Counted from the stretch's first letter, positions 16,905 through 26,079 are shown. The stretch is DNA of 64,000 nt from Pseudomonadota bacterium (GCA_020161655.1 JAIUPC010000017.1:186001-250000); one strand, 5' to 3'. The notes: generated by a model from the sequence alone, not told the origin. Translations and numbers: made by a program.

Positions 16905-18347
16905 ATGACGGCGCTGATGATCCAGGGAACCGGCTCCAACGTCGGCAAGTCGCTTCTTGTCGCAGGGTTATGCCGGGTGGCGCGGCGGCGCGGGCTGATC
17001 GTGGCGCCGTTCAAGCCGCAGAACATGTCGAACAATGCCGCTGTGACCGCCGATGGCGGCGAGATCGGGCGGGCGCAGGCCCTGCAGGCGCTGGCCTGCG
17101 GGATCGAGGCGCATACCGACATGAACCCGGTGCTCCTGAAGCCCGAAAGCGAGACCGGGGCGCAGGTGGTGGTGCAGGGCAAGCGGATTGCGACCGTGCG
17201 GGCGCGGGACTATGCCGCGCTGAAACCGCAGCTTTTGGCCTCGGTGCTGGAGAGTTTCCGGCGGCTGAAGGCGGCCCATGACCTTGTCATCGTCGAGGGT
17301 GCGGGCAGCCCGGCGGAGGTCAATCTCAGGACCGGCGACATCGCCAACATGGGCTTTGCCCGGGCGGCGGATGTGCCTGTCGTCCTTGCCGGTGATATCG
17401 ACCGGGGCGGAGTCATCGCCCAGATCGTCGGCACCAAGGCGGTGCTTGATCCCGCCGATGCGGCGATGATCGGCGGTTTCCTCGTCAACCGGTTCCGGGG
17501 CGATCCCGCACTTTTCGACGAGGGCTACAAGCTGATCGAGGAACGCACGGGATGGCGCGGCTTCGGCGTCCTGCCGTGGTTTCCGCAAGCGGGGCTACTT
17601 CCGGCGGAGGATGCGCTCGACCTCGGGCGGGGCGGTGGCGGCGGGGCGCTGAAGATTGCCTGCCTTGCCCTGTCACGGATCGCCAATTTCGACGATCTCG
17701 ACCCCCTGAAGGCCGAGCCCTCCGTCAGCCTGACCATGGTGCGGGCCGGGGAGGCGATCCCGGGCGATACCGACCTCGTGATCCTGCCCGGCACGAAATC
17801 CACCGTGGGCGATCTTGCCTTCCTGCGCGCCCAAGGCTGGGACATCGACCTTGCCGCGCATCTGAGGCGCGGCGGCCATGTCCTTGGCATCTGCGGCGGC
17901 TACCAGATGCTTGGGCGGACCATTTCCGACCCCGAGGGCATCGAGGGTGCCCCGGGGGATACGGAGGCGCTGGGGCTTCTCGACCTCACCACCGTGATGA
18001 CGCAGGACAAGCGGCTGACCCGCACCCGTGCGACCCATGCCGCCAGTGGCGCGGCGATGGAGGGATATGAGATCCATATCGGCCGCACCGAAGGCCCGGA
18101 CCGTGCACGTCCTTTCGCCTTCGTGGACGGCGCGCCAGAGGGCGCGGTCTCAGTGGATGGCCGGATCATGGGCAGCTATCTGCACGGCATGTTCGCCGGT
18201 GACGACTTCCGCCGGGCTTTTCTGGCCGGCTTCGGGCAGGTCTCGGCGGGCGGCTATGGTGCCGGCGTCGAAGCGGTGCTCGATGCGCTGGCCGACCATA
18301 TTGAGGCGCATCTCGACGTGGACGGGCTTCTGGCGCTGGCCCGCTGA
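16905..18347 (+). CDS. cobQ: CobQ, adenosylcobyric acid synthase (glutamine-hydrolysing)
   Basis: About 480 residues. It amidates the b, d, e and g carboxylates of adenosylcobyrinic acid a,c-diamide. The N-terminal domain has the P-loop GTGSNVGKS followed by [11 protein letters not shown], diagnostic of CobQ/CbiP. The C-terminal amidotransferase has [11 protein letters not shown] with the nucleophilic Cys and a [10 protein letters not shown] segment with the catalytic His. The start [10 protein letters not shown] at 16905 fits the family better than an in-frame ATG at 16893. It converges on bluB, whose end lies four bases after the cobQ stop. Confidence 0.93.
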   Translation: MTALMIQGTGSNVGKSLLVAGLCRVARRRGLIVAPFKPQNMSNNAAVTADGGEIGRAQALQALACGIEAHTDMNPVLLKPESETGAQVVVQGKRIATVRARDYAALKPQLLASVLESFRRLKAAHDLVIVEGAGSPAEVNLRTGDIANMGFARAADVPVVLAGDIDRGGVIAQIVGTKAVLDPADAAMIGGFLVNRFRGDPALFDEGYKLIEERTGWRGFGVLPWFPQAGLLPAEDALDLGRGGGGGALKIACLALSRIANFDDLDPLKAEPSVSLTMVRAGEAIPGDTDLVILPGTKSTVGDLAFLRAQGWDIDLAAHLRRGGHVLGICGGYQMLGRTISDPEGIEGAPGDTEALGLLDLTTVMTQDKRLTRTRATHAASGAAMEGYEIHIGRTEGPDRARPFAFVDGAPEGAVSVDGRIMGSYLHGMFAGDDFRRAFLAGFGQVSAGGYGAGVEAVLDALADHIEAHLDVDGLLALAR

Positions 18348-18350
18348 CGC

Positions 18351-18974
18351 TTAACGCCGTTCCCAGCGGGTGGGCGCATTTTCCTGCCAATGGGCGCGGT
18401 GCAGAAGCGGCGTGTCGTCGGTGAAGGCGGGCCAGCCGAGGCAGAGATAGGCCGAGAAGCGCCAGCCGGGCGGAACGGCGAAAAGCGCCTCTACCGCTTT
18501 CGGATCAAGGATCGAGACCATGCCGAGGCCGAGGTTTTCGGCGCGGGCGGCAAGCCAGAGGGTGTGGATCGCCATCGCCGTCGATTGCATCAGCGTTTCC
18601 GGCATGGTGCGGCGGCCAAGGCCGCGCCCGGCTTCCGGCGCGGTCTCGGTGAAGACGGCGAGATGGACGGGGGCCGCATCGAGGCCGGCAAGCTTCAGGC
18701 GCAGGTATTCGGCGCGGTCGGCGTCGTCATAGGCGCCGGCGGCATCGCGGTTTGCCTCTTCGAAATTCGCGCGGATGGCGGCGCGGAGGCCGGGGTCTTC
18801 GACGCGGATAACCCGCCAGGGCCGGGCATTCCCGACAGAGGGGGCGAAGGCCATGGCGGTCGTGAGCCGGTCGATGAGGTCTTCCGGCACCGGATCGGTC
18901 AGGAAATGCCGCACGTCGCGGCGCCAGGTCAGGATGCGCTCAAGGCAGGCGGCATCTGCGGTGTCGAACTTCAT
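18351..18974 (-). CDS. bluB: BluB, 5,6-dimethylbenzimidazole synthase (flavin destructase)
   Basis: A 207-residue nitroreductase-fold enzyme that consumes FMNH2 and oxygen to make the lower ligand dimethylbenzimidazole. ILTWRRDVRHFL near residue 16, MAFAPSVGNARPWR, and GLGMVSILDP are the conserved BluB blocks; the first two contact FMN in characterised members. Its presence means the organism makes its own DMB and hence true B12 in air. The ATG at 18974 overlaps the cobC stop by four bases. Confidence 0.93.
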   Translation of the reverse strand: MKFDTADAACLERILTWRRDVRHFLTDPVPEDLIDRLTTAMAFAPSVGNARPWRVIRVEDPGLRAAIRANFEEANRDAAGAYDDADRAEYLRLKLAGLDAAPVHLAVFTETAPEAGRGLGRRTMPETLMQSTAMAIHTLWLAARAENLGLGMVSILDPKAVEALFAVPPGWRFSAYLCLGWPAFTDDTPLLHRAHWQENAPTRWERR

Positions 18975-19936
18975 CGGGAAAGCGCCTCTTCGAGCCGGGT
19001 CCATTCCGCCGCGCTGCCCGGCAGGCCAAGGCGGAGCCAGCCTTGCGACCACGGGAAGCGGCGGGTCCAGATGCCTTTCTCGGCCAGTTGGTCCTGCGCC
19101 GCGCTGGCATCGCCGGTCTCGTAGAGGCGGAAGAGCGGGGTGCCGCCGACGAGGTTCCAGCCTGCGCCCGTGGCGAGGGCATCAAGCCGCGCAGTTTCGG
19201 TCTGAAGTCGCGCGGTGGTTTCCTCTGCCCAGTCGCGATCGGCGAGGGCCGTACGGCCGATGGCGATGGCCGCACCCGAGACGGGCCAGGGGCCGGGCAT
19301 GTCGGCAAGGCGTGCGATCTCTGCTTCATTGCCGAGGACAAAGCCGAGCCTGAGGCCGGCGAGGCCGAAGAACTTGCCGAAGGAGCGCAGGAGGAAAAGC
19401 CCAGGTTGCCCGGCTTGTGCTGCCAGCGACAGGCCCGGCTGCTGATCGGCGAAGCTTTCGTCGACGACGAGGCGCCCGACCTTCGATGCCAGATTGAGCA
19501 GCGCTTCGGGGCTGTAACTTTTACCGTCGGGGTTGTTGGGGTTGACCACGACGGCGAGGTCGGCGCCGGCGAGGTCGCCTAGCGCCGGCACTTCCTCGAC
19601 ACTCCAGCCGGCGGAACGTAACGAGGCGGCATGTTCGTTGTAGGTCGGCGACAGGACCCGCGCCTTGCCGGGGGGGCCGAGCCTCGGGATCAGCTGGATC
19701 GCCATCTGGGCGCCGGCGACCGGGGCGATGGCGGCCTTGGTGCCGTAGCAATCGGCGGCGGCGGCGATCAGCGACTGCATGTCGCTCCGGGTCGGCAGCG
19801 CGTTCCAGGCGTGGGGGGGAAGCGTGGGGACCGGGTAGGGCTGGCGGTTGATGCCAGTCGAGAGGTCGATCCACTCCGCCGCGGGCCGGCCGAAGCGGGC
19901 GATGGCCTGGTCGAGATTGCCGCCGTGGTCGCGCAT
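18971..19936 (-). CDS. cobC: CobC, threonine-phosphate decarboxylase
   Basis: A 321-residue PLP enzyme of the class I aminotransferase fold, expected to decarboxylate L-threonine-O-3-phosphate to (R)-1-amino-2-propanol phosphate for the nucleotide loop. The N-terminus HGGNLDQAIARFG and IDLSTGINRQPYP are typical of CobC/CobD-type decarboxylases. VVNPNNPDGK and the PLP lysine segment SFGKFFGLAGLRLG are clear. The upstream start at 20071 would lie in cobD, so MRDHGG at 19936 is used. A GHMP kinase nearby could supply the substrate. Confidence 0.9.
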   Translation of the reverse strand: MRDHGGNLDQAIARFGRPAAEWIDLSTGINRQPYPVPTLPPHAWNALPTRSDMQSLIAAAADCYGTKAAIAPVAGAQMAIQLIPRLGPPGKARVLSPTYNEHAASLRSAGWSVEEVPALGDLAGADLAVVVNPNNPDGKSYSPEALLNLASKVGRLVVDESFADQQPGLSLAAQAGQPGLFLLRSFGKFFGLAGLRLGFVLGNEAEIARLADMPGPWPVSGAAIAIGRTALADRDWAEETTARLQTETARLDALATGAGWNLVGGTPLFRLYETGDASAAQDQLAEKGIWTRRFPWSQGWLRLGLPGSAAEWTRLEEALSR

Positions 19937-19944
19937 CCCGCCCC

Positions 19945-20895
19945 TCAGATCAGTGCCGTTGTGGCGAGAAGGGCGAGCAATGCCGCCAGCGCCAGCATCG
20001 ACTTGCGGTAGAGCTTCAGCCCCTGATGCAGCGCCTCCGGCCCCGGATCGGGGGCCTCGCCATTGATCCACGGCTCATCGGCGATGCGGTCGTGGTAGAC
20101 GCGTGGACCGGAGAGGCGGACGCCGAGGCTCGCGGCCATCGCCGCCTCCGGCCAGCCGGCATTGGGCGAGCGGTGGTTCCCCGCATCGCGCCGCATCACT
20201 GCGAATGCGGTGGCGAAGCGGCCCGAGACGGCGGCGAAGAGAAGCCCGGTCAGGCGCGCGGGGATCAGGTTGGCGGCGTCGTCGATCCGCGCCGACGCCC
20301 AACCAAAAGCCTCGTGCCGGGGAGTGCGGTGGCCGATCATTGAATCGAGCGTGTTGATCGCCTTGTAGCCGACGATCCCCGGCAGGCCGAAGATAGCGCC
20401 CCAGAAAAGCGGCGCCACTACGCCGTCGGAGGTGTTCTCGGCGAGGCTTTCAAGCGCTGCACGGGCGATGCCGGCCTCGTCCAGTTGCGCGGGGTCGCGG
20501 CCGACGATCATCGCAACCCCGGCGCGGGCGGCTGCAATATCCCCCGCCGCAAGGGGGCGGGCGACGGCGGCGACGTGATCGTAAAGCGACCGGCTGGCGA
20601 TGAAGGGCCAGGCGAGGATGCCCGCAATTACAATGCCCGTCCAGCCGTCAGGCAGAAGCCAGGTGATGATGACGGCAAGTTCGGCGCAGAAGGCGATGAC
20701 GGCCACCGCGGCGATGGCCCCCGCCGTCCTGCGCGGCCCCATGTCGGCATCCTCGACGTTCATCCAGTCGTCCAGGAGGTCGATGACCTTGCCGATCCAG
20801 GTCACCGGATGGCCGATGGCGCGGAAAAGCGGCTTCGGCCAGCCGACGAGGGCTTCGGTCAGAAGGCCGATCAGCATGATCGCAGCGCCGGCCAT
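19945..20895 (-). CDS. cobD: CobD, adenosylcobinamide-phosphate synthase (CbiB type)
   Basis: A 316-residue integral membrane protein joining aminopropanol phosphate to adenosylcobyric acid. Conserved family segments are HPVTWIGKVID near residue 29, ESLAENTSDGVVAPLFW, NTLDSMIGH and a cytosolic loop with SPNAGWPEAAMAA. Hydrophobic helices lie near residues 58-80, 85-100 and at the C-terminus. It ends eight bases before cobC and its start overlaps the GHMP kinase gene by 25 bases, part of a tight minus-strand operon. Confidence 0.92.
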   Translation of the reverse strand: MAGAAIMLIGLLTEALVGWPKPLFRAIGHPVTWIGKVIDLLDDWMNVEDADMGPRRTAGAIAAVAVIAFCAELAVIITWLLPDGWTGIVIAGILAWPFIASRSLYDHVAAVARPLAAGDIAAARAGVAMIVGRDPAQLDEAGIARAALESLAENTSDGVVAPLFWGAIFGLPGIVGYKAINTLDSMIGHRTPRHEAFGWASARIDDAANLIPARLTGLLFAAVSGRFATAFAVMRRDAGNHRSPNAGWPEAAMAASLGVRLSGPRVYHDRIADEPWINGEAPDPGPEALHQGLKLYRKSMLALAALLALLATTALI

Positions 20896-21707
20896 GGCCT
20901 TCCCCCCGTCCTGAACTCTATGACCCGGCGGCAGCCCGCCTCACGCATCAGCGCCGCGGCATGGCGCGGCACCGTCCCCGGAGCGAATAGCAGGGCGCGG
21001 GCCGATCCGGTATGGGCAATCGCATGGCCAAGGGCGCCGGTTGCGGCCGCAAGCTCGGCGAGTGGCAGGATCATGCCGCCACGAAGGGCCAGCGTGCGGT
21101 CGGCGGACGTGGCGGCAAGCAGGGCAAGTGTCGCGCGGTCCCCGGCGCTGGCGGCGGTTTGCCACGGCGCGATCAGGTCGGAGATGTCGGGAAAGCGGCT
21201 GTCGGCGGCGCGGGTCCGCTCGGGCGGGCCGGCAAAGCCGCCGAGGACGTCGAAGGCGGGCAGGGGCGGCAGGGCCATCACGGCGCGGCCTTCGCGCGAG
21301 GCCCAGAGGAGACGCTCAGGGGCCGCGAACATCAGGGGATCGCTGGCGCCTTCGGTGGCGATGGCGGCTGTGGCGAGGCTTGCAGCGGACCCGTGATGGC
21401 CCATCGCGCGGGCAAGCGCCACGAGGGCGGCGGTCGAAGCCCCGGCACCGCCGCCGACCGGCATCGTGGCGCGGAGCGTGACGCGGCCCCGCGCGGGCAG
21501 GCCGAGGTGGGTCAGAAAGCGGCGGGCATGATCGGGCGTCAGCATCCGCTGTCCGCCGCCGTGGATCGCGAGGCCGGTGGCGGGACTGACCCGCGCCTCG
21601 ACCGAAGCGGCGGGGCAGGGCAGGGTGACAAGGACGACCGGCCCGTCAGGCCCGAGGCGGCCTTGCAGGAACTCGCCGAAATGGCCGGTGGCGCGGGCGA
21701 TGCTCAT
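20871..21707 (-). CDS. bluE: GHMP-family L-threonine kinase (BluE/PduX-like)
   Basis: A 278-residue GHMP kinase. The N-terminal HFGEFLQGR is the PduX/BluE-type opening, and PVGGGAGASTAALVAL is the GHMP ATP-binding loop (usual form PxGxGxxSS, here with extra glycines). In Rhodobacter capsulatus BluE phosphorylates L-threonine to feed CobC, and the position next to cobD and cobC supports that role here. The start at 21707 overlaps the phosphatase stop by four bases. An in-frame extension further upstream is not plausible because it lies in the neighbour. Confidence 0.8.
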   Translation of the reverse strand: MSIARATGHFGEFLQGRLGPDGPVVLVTLPCPAASVEARVSPATGLAIHGGGQRMLTPDHARRFLTHLGLPARGRVTLRATMPVGGGAGASTAALVALARAMGHHGSAASLATAAIATEGASDPLMFAAPERLLWASREGRAVMALPPLPAFDVLGGFAGPPERTRAADSRFPDISDLIAPWQTAASAGDRATLALLAATSADRTLALRGGMILPLAELAAATGALGHAIAHTGSARALLFAPGTVPRHAAALMREAGCRRVIEFRTGGRPWPALRSC

Positions 21708-22261
21708 GCCAGGTTGACCGCGCCGATGGACCAGTCCGCGCCGTGGCGGGTGAGGCGGGTCAGGGACAGCGGCGCGATCTCGAAGCCAAGCGCGTCGGCG
21801 GAGTCGGTCAACGCCAGCGACAGCGCCGCGCGGATCGTGCCGGCATGGGCGACGATGGCCGTGCGGCCCGGCGGCAGGGCCAGAAGCGCGGGCCGGGCGC
21901 GGGCGCAGAGATCGAGGAAGCTTTCGCCGTTCGGTGGCCTTTGGCGGGCAAGGTCCGCCCGAGACATCGGCCCGAGGTCGGGCAGCCGCGCCAGCGCCAT
22001 CCCGTCCCAATCGCCGAAATCCTGTTCCCAGAGTGCTGCATCGGTCGCGTAGCCCCGGCCCGGCCAGAGCGCCTCGGTGGTATGGCGGCAGCGGAGCGCC
22101 GGGCTGGCGATCACCCGGTCGACCGCGCCTATCGCCTCGGCGACTGCCGCGGCGGTGTCGGGGATCTCCGCGCCCACATCCGTTCGCCCGCAAAGCCGCC
22201 CGCCCGCCAGCGCGGGCGCATGGCGGATCAGGATCAGCTCTGTCGAGGGACCGGCGTCCAC
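21704..22261 (-). CDS. Histidine phosphatase, probable alpha-ribazole phosphatase
   Basis: A 185-residue phosphoglycerate-mutase-type phosphatase. The catalytic motif is LILIRHAPA (RHxP near residue 13), with GRTDVGAEI, SPALRCRHTTEAL and the second catalytic His in VAHAGTIRA. Context suggests removal of the phosphate from alpha-ribazole phosphate or cobalamin phosphate. The enteric name is CobC, not used here to avoid confusion with the decarboxylase. The start is a GTG at 22261 preceded by AAGGAA; no ATG fits before the catalytic strand. Confidence 0.78.
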   Translation of the reverse strand: MDAGPSTELILIRHAPALAGGRLCGRTDVGAEIPDTAAAVAEAIGAVDRVIASPALRCRHTTEALWPGRGYATDAALWEQDFGDWDGMALARLPDLGPMSRADLARQRPPNGESFLDLCARARPALLALPPGRTAIVAHAGTIRAALSLALTDSADALGFEIAPLSLTRLTRHGADWSIGAVNLA

Positions 22262-22312
22262 CGTCGTATTCCTTCTTCCCAGCGCGGCCCGTTTCTGCTT
22301 TGAGATCGCGCC

Positions 22313-22819
22313 ATGGGCAAGACGATACTCATCACCGGGGGCGCCCGGTCGGGCAAAAGCGGCATCGCCGAGACGATGGCGCTGTCTCTGGGCGCGCCCG
22401 CCGTCTATATCGCCACCGCCACGGCGGGGGATGAGGAGATGGCGGCGCGGATCGCCACCCATCAGGCAAGGCGCGGGGTGGAGTGGATCACCCATGCCGA
22501 ACCCCTTGACCTTGCCGGGATCTTGAAGCGGACGGACGGGCAGGGGCCGCGCCTTGTCGATTGCTTGACGCTCTGGCTGTCCAACGTGATGTTTTCCGGG
22601 CGCGACTGGCGGGATGAGACACAGGCGCTCGTCGCAGCGCTTCATCTCCAGTCATCGCCCGTGGTTCTGGTGACGAATGAACTGGGCAGCGGTATCGTGC
22701 CCGACAACCGGCTGTCGCGGGAATTCCGGGACGCCGCCGGAACCATCAACCAGGACGTCGCCGCGATGGCGGACGAAGTCTGGCTCGCCGTCTGCGGCCT
22801 GCCCATGAAAGTGAAATGA
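22313..22819 (+). CDS. cobP: CobP/CobU, adenosylcobinamide kinase and guanylyltransferase
   Basis: A 168-residue bifunctional enzyme that phosphorylates adenosylcobinamide and transfers GMP. The P-loop is GGARSGKS (residues 9-16). VYIATATAGDEEM, RIATHQARR, LVDCLTLWLSN and VTNELGSGIVPDN are the hallmark blocks of CobU/CobP. It diverges from the phosphatase gene, with 51 bp between starts. It ends one base before the cobT start, so these two genes and cobV form a plus-strand operon for nucleotide loop assembly. Confidence 0.94.
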   Translation: MGKTILITGGARSGKSGIAETMALSLGAPAVYIATATAGDEEMAARIATHQARRGVEWITHAEPLDLAGILKRTDGQGPRLVDCLTLWLSNVMFSGRDWRDETQALVAALHLQSSPVVLVTNELGSGIVPDNRLSREFRDAAGTINQDVAAMADEVWLAVCGLPMKVK

Positions 22820-22820
22820 A

Positions 22821-23840
22821 ATGACCCTGCCTGCCTTCGACACGCTCGCCGCCCTTTCCGGTCTGGCAGACCAGTTGCCGGTGGCCGATGCTCATGCCGC
22901 CGAAGCGGCGCGGGCGCGGCAGAACTCGCTGACGAAGCCGCCGGGGTCTTTGGGCCGGCTTGAGGAGATCGCGGAATTCATGGCCGCCTGGCGCGGCACC
23001 GCGCGGCCTGAGATCTGGCGGGCGCAGGCGCTGGTCTTTGCCGGCAACCACGGCATCTGCGCGCAGGGGGTGAACCCCTATCCGCAGGAAGTGACCGCTC
23101 AGATGGTCGGGAATTTCGAAGCCGGTGGCGCCGCGATCAACCAGCTTTGCGCGGCAAACGGCGCGGAACTGTCGGTCATCGCGCTCGACCTCGCCCGCCC
23201 GACGGCGGATTTCACCGAAGGCCCGGCGATGGATGAGGCGGATTGCCTCGATGCGCTCTGGCAGGGCGCTTCGGCGGTCGATGAGGGCGCAGATATCCTG
23301 ATCCTTGGCGAAATGGGGATCGGCAATTCGACCGTGGCGGCGGCGCTGACCTCGGCGCTTTTCGGCAGGCCGGCGGCGGAATGGGTCGGCCCTGGCACCG
23401 GGTCGGACAAGGCCGGGATGACCCACAAGGCCGAGGTGATCGAGCGCGGGCTGAAGCGCCATGCGGGCCTCATCGGCAATGCGCCGGCGGTGCTTGCAGC
23501 CCTTGGTGGGCGTGAACAGGCGGCGATCTGCGGCGCGGTCCTTGCGGCGCGGGCAGCGCGGATTCCGGTGATCCTTGACGGCTTCATCTGCACGGCGGCG
23601 GCTTCGGTGCTTTACGCCACCGACAAGCGGCTTCTCGACCATTGCCTCGTCGGCCATGCCTCGGCCGAACCGGGGCACCGGAAGCTTCTGGCGGCGATCC
23701 ACAAGCGCCCGGTCCTTGAATTCGACATGCGGTTGGGCGAAGGCTCGGGCGCGGCACTGGCGCTGGGCATCGTCCGTTCGGCGCTCGCCTGCCACAACGG
23801 CATGGCGACCTTCGGCGAGGCCGGGGTCAGCGAGGCATGA
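22821..23840 (+). CDS. cobT: Nicotinate-nucleotide-dimethylbenzimidazole phosphoribosyltransferase
   Basis: A 339-residue enzyme that activates dimethylbenzimidazole to alpha-ribazole phosphate. It has TKPPGSLGRLEEIA near residue 38, VFAGNHGICAQGVNPYPQEVTAQM, LGEMGIGNSTVAAAL and the C-terminal LRLGEG segment (MRLGEGSGAALAL), where the glutamate is the catalytic base in characterised CobT. This is CobT in the Salmonella sense (CobU in Pseudomonas denitrificans), not the chelatase CobT. It overlaps cobV by four bases. Confidence 0.94.
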   Translation: MTLPAFDTLAALSGLADQLPVADAHAAEAARARQNSLTKPPGSLGRLEEIAEFMAAWRGTARPEIWRAQALVFAGNHGICAQGVNPYPQEVTAQMVGNFEAGGAAINQLCAANGAELSVIALDLARPTADFTEGPAMDEADCLDALWQGASAVDEGADILILGEMGIGNSTVAAALTSALFGRPAAEWVGPGTGSDKAGMTHKAEVIERGLKRHAGLIGNAPAVLAALGGREQAAICGAVLAARAARIPVILDGFICTAAASVLYATDKRLLDHCLVGHASAEPGHRKLLAAIHKRPVLEFDMRLGEGSGAALALGIVRSALACHNGMATFGEAGVSEA

Positions 23841-24586
23841 GCCGCGATCCGGTCAGCGAGCTTCGGCTGGCCTTTTCGCTTCTGACCCGTCTGCCGGTGG
23901 GGAGCCTGAAGGGTGAGGTTCCGGCGATGGCGGAGACCGGCTGGGCCTGGCCCATCGTCGGCGCTGCGGTGGGCGCGGTCATGGCGGCGGTCTGCGGGGC
24001 GGCGCTTTGGCTTGGCCTGCCGCCCGTGATGGCGGCTTTCCTTGCGCTGGCGGCGGGTGCCTTGGTGACGGGCGGGATGCATGAGGACGGGCTGGCCGAT
24101 GTCGCCGACGGCTTCGGCGGTGGGCGGGACCGGGCGCGCAAGCTTGAAATCATGCGCGACAGCCGGGTCGGGTCTTATGGCGTGATCGCGCTGGTTCTGG
24201 CGATCGGGTTTCGCGCAGCGGGCATTGCTGAAGCCGCCGAGGCGGGCGCGGCGCCCTTGGCGCTGATTGCCCTTGGTGCGGCGTCGCGCGCCGGGTTACC
24301 GTTGGCCCTTGCGCTGATGCCGCCGGCACGGTCGGACGGGCTGGGCCGAGCGGCGGGGGCGGCGATGGCGCCGGCATTGGTGGCACTACTTCTCGGCGCG
24401 GTGGCGCTCCTTGGCTTCGGGCCGGGGGCGGCGCTGGCCGTCGCGCTGACGATGGCGCTTGCGGGCCTTGTGCTGGCAGCACTGGCGATGCGGCAGATCG
24501 GCGGGCAAAGCGGCGATGTGCTGGGGGCGATGCAGGTCGTCACCGAATGCGCGGGCTGGGCGGCGCTGGCGGCTGTCGGATTTTGA
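23837..24586 (+). CDS. cobV: CobV/CobS, adenosylcobinamide-GDP ribazoletransferase
   Basis: A 249-residue membrane enzyme joining alpha-ribazole to adenosylcobinamide-GDP. It has FSLLTRLPVG near residue 13, GMHEDGLADVADGFGGG (the conserved acidic motif that binds Mg-substrate), LEIMRDSRVGSYGV and several hydrophobic helices. The C-terminus GDVLGAMQVVTE is typical. The TGA stop (24584-24586) lies inside the first TTTGATCAAA palindrome of the next operon. This is the Salmonella CobS activity, not the AAA+ chelatase CobS. Confidence 0.93.
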   Translation: MSRDPVSELRLAFSLLTRLPVGSLKGEVPAMAETGWAWPIVGAAVGAVMAAVCGAALWLGLPPVMAAFLALAAGALVTGGMHEDGLADVADGFGGGRDRARKLEIMRDSRVGSYGVIALVLAIGFRAAGIAEAAEAGAAPLALIALGAASRAGLPLALALMPPARSDGLGRAAGAAMAPALVALLLGAVALLGFGPGAALAVALTMALAGLVLAALAMRQIGGQSGDVLGAMQVVTECAGWAALAAVGF

Positions 24587-24657
24587 TCAAATTGTGAAGG
24601 TATGACTGCGGCGCTACCTAATATCGTTTCTCATGCCTCCTTCCAATTTGATCAAAA
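24581..24657. promoter_or_regulatory. Paired TTTGATCAAA operators before the aminotransferase operon
   Basis: The 14-mer TTTTGATCAAATTG (24581-24594) recurs exactly inverted as CAATTTGATCAAAA (24644-24657). Each contains the perfect 10-bp palindrome TTTGATCAAA, with centres 65 bp apart. Such spacing fits cooperative binding of a dimeric regulator with a DNA loop. A single further copy, TTTTGATCAAATT, lies before potF at 44124. The bound protein is not identified; the TetR/BetI-like or LysR-type genes in the window are possible candidates. Confidence 0.65.
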
Positions 24658-24696
24658 GTGCGCGATAAGCCACGCAACCTCGAAGGAGCATTCGTC

Positions 24697-26070
24697 ATGG
24701 CGGGCGCTGGAAACCGTATTGCCGGGATCGACCGGGACCGACTGAAGGCCGTCGCCGCGCGCGAGGCCAAGCGCTTTGCCGCAGGCCGACCGATGACGAA
24801 GGCGGCGCTAGACAAGGGCGCGGCGCCCTTCCTCGATGCCGTGCCGATGCATTGGATGAAGGACTGGCCGATGCCCTTCCCCTTGCTCGTCGCCAAGGCG
24901 AAGGGCGCGCGGTTGACCGATCTTGACGGCTATGAGATCGACGATTTCTGCTTGGGCGATACTGGCTCCATGTTCGGCCATTCGCCCGCGCCGGTGGCGA
25001 AAGCCATCCGCGAACAGGCGCGGAACGGGTTGACCTACATGCTGCCGACCGAAGCGGCCCTCGAATCCGGCGCGCTTTTGACGGAGCGGTTCGGGGACTT
25101 CCTCTGGCAAATCGCGACCACCGCGACCGACGCCAACCGCTTTGCCCTCCGCGTCGCCCGCGCCGTCACCGGCAGGCCGAAGGTCATGGTCTTTAATGGC
25201 TGCTATCACGGCACCGTCGATGACGCGATGGTGGAGCTTCGGGGCGGCAAGACGATCACCCGTCCTGGCCTGACCGGGCAGGTGACGGACCTCTCCACCC
25301 TCGCCGCCTGCGCCGAGTTTAACTTCCTTGCCGGGGTTGAGGCGCTTCTGAAGACCGGTGAGATCGCCGCGATCCTGACCGAGCCGGTGATGACCAATTC
25401 CTGCATGGTGCTGCCCGATCCGGGCTTCCATGATGGGCTGCGGGCGCTCGCCACCAAGTACAAGGCGCTTCTCATCATCGACGAGACGCATACGATTTCC
25501 TCCGGCCTTGGCGGTTACACCCGCGTCCACGGCCTCGACCCCGATATCTTCGTTGCCGGCAAATGCGTGGCGGGCGGGATGCCGACGGCGGTCTGGGGGC
25601 TGCGGCCGAAGGTTGCCGCCGATTACCTGCGCTACAATGCCGGTCGCCCCTCGGGCCATTCCGGCATGGGCACGACGCTGTCGGCCAACCCGATGCAATT
25701 CGCCTGCCTTCGCGCCAATCTGGCCGAGGTGATGACGGCTAAGAGCTACGCCCATATGGAAAAGGGCGCGGCGCGGCTTCAGGCCGGGCTCGCCGGGGTG
25801 ATCGCCAAGCACAAGGCGCCCTGGCATGTCGTCCGCGTCGGCGCGCGGGTGGAGTTCATCTGCGCCAAGGGCCCCCTGCGCAACGGGACCGAGGCCGGCG
25901 CCGCGCATCAGCCGGAGGTCGAGGCGACGCTGCATACCTCGCTTCTCAATCGCGGCTGCCTGATCGCGCCCTTCCACAACATGATGCTGGTCAGCCCGGC
26001 GACCCGAAAACGCCAGATCGACCGGCTGATCGCCGCCTTCGACGAAATCCTTTCCGAACTTTTTGCCTGA
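24697..26070 (+). CDS. Class III aminotransferase (glutamate-semialdehyde aminomutase-like)
   Basis: A 457-residue PLP enzyme of the acetylornithine/GSAM fold. LDGYEIDDFCLGDTGSMFGH, VFNGCYHGTVDDA, LLIIDETHTISSG (the Asp that contacts PLP) and the Schiff-base lysine in FVAGKCVAGGMPTAV are all present. The ATG at 24697 is set by GAAGGAG; an in-frame ATG at 24658 lacks a ribosome site and overlaps the operator. It is followed nine bases later by a glutamine-synthetase-like gene, so a role in amine or polyamine breakdown is likely. The amino donor is unknown. Confidence 0.88.
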   Translation: MAGAGNRIAGIDRDRLKAVAAREAKRFAAGRPMTKAALDKGAAPFLDAVPMHWMKDWPMPFPLLVAKAKGARLTDLDGYEIDDFCLGDTGSMFGHSPAPVAKAIREQARNGLTYMLPTEAALESGALLTERFGDFLWQIATTATDANRFALRVARAVTGRPKVMVFNGCYHGTVDDAMVELRGGKTITRPGLTGQVTDLSTLAACAEFNFLAGVEALLKTGEIAAILTEPVMTNSCMVLPDPGFHDGLRALATKYKALLIIDETHTISSGLGGYTRVHGLDPDIFVAGKCVAGGMPTAVWGLRPKVAADYLRYNAGRPSGHSGMGTTLSANPMQFACLRANLAEVMTAKSYAHMEKGAARLQAGLAGVIAKHKAPWHVVRVGARVEFICAKGPLRNGTEAGAAHQPEVEATLHTSLLNRGCLIAPFHNMMLVSPATRKRQIDRLIAAFDEILSELFA

Positions 26071-26079
26071 GACGAAGCC

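Noticed and set aside
22821..23840. Chelatase subunit CobT
   Set aside because: Motifs (GNHGICAQGV, LGEMGIGN) are those of the phosphoribosyltransferase; the chelatase CobT has a VWA domain, which is absent.
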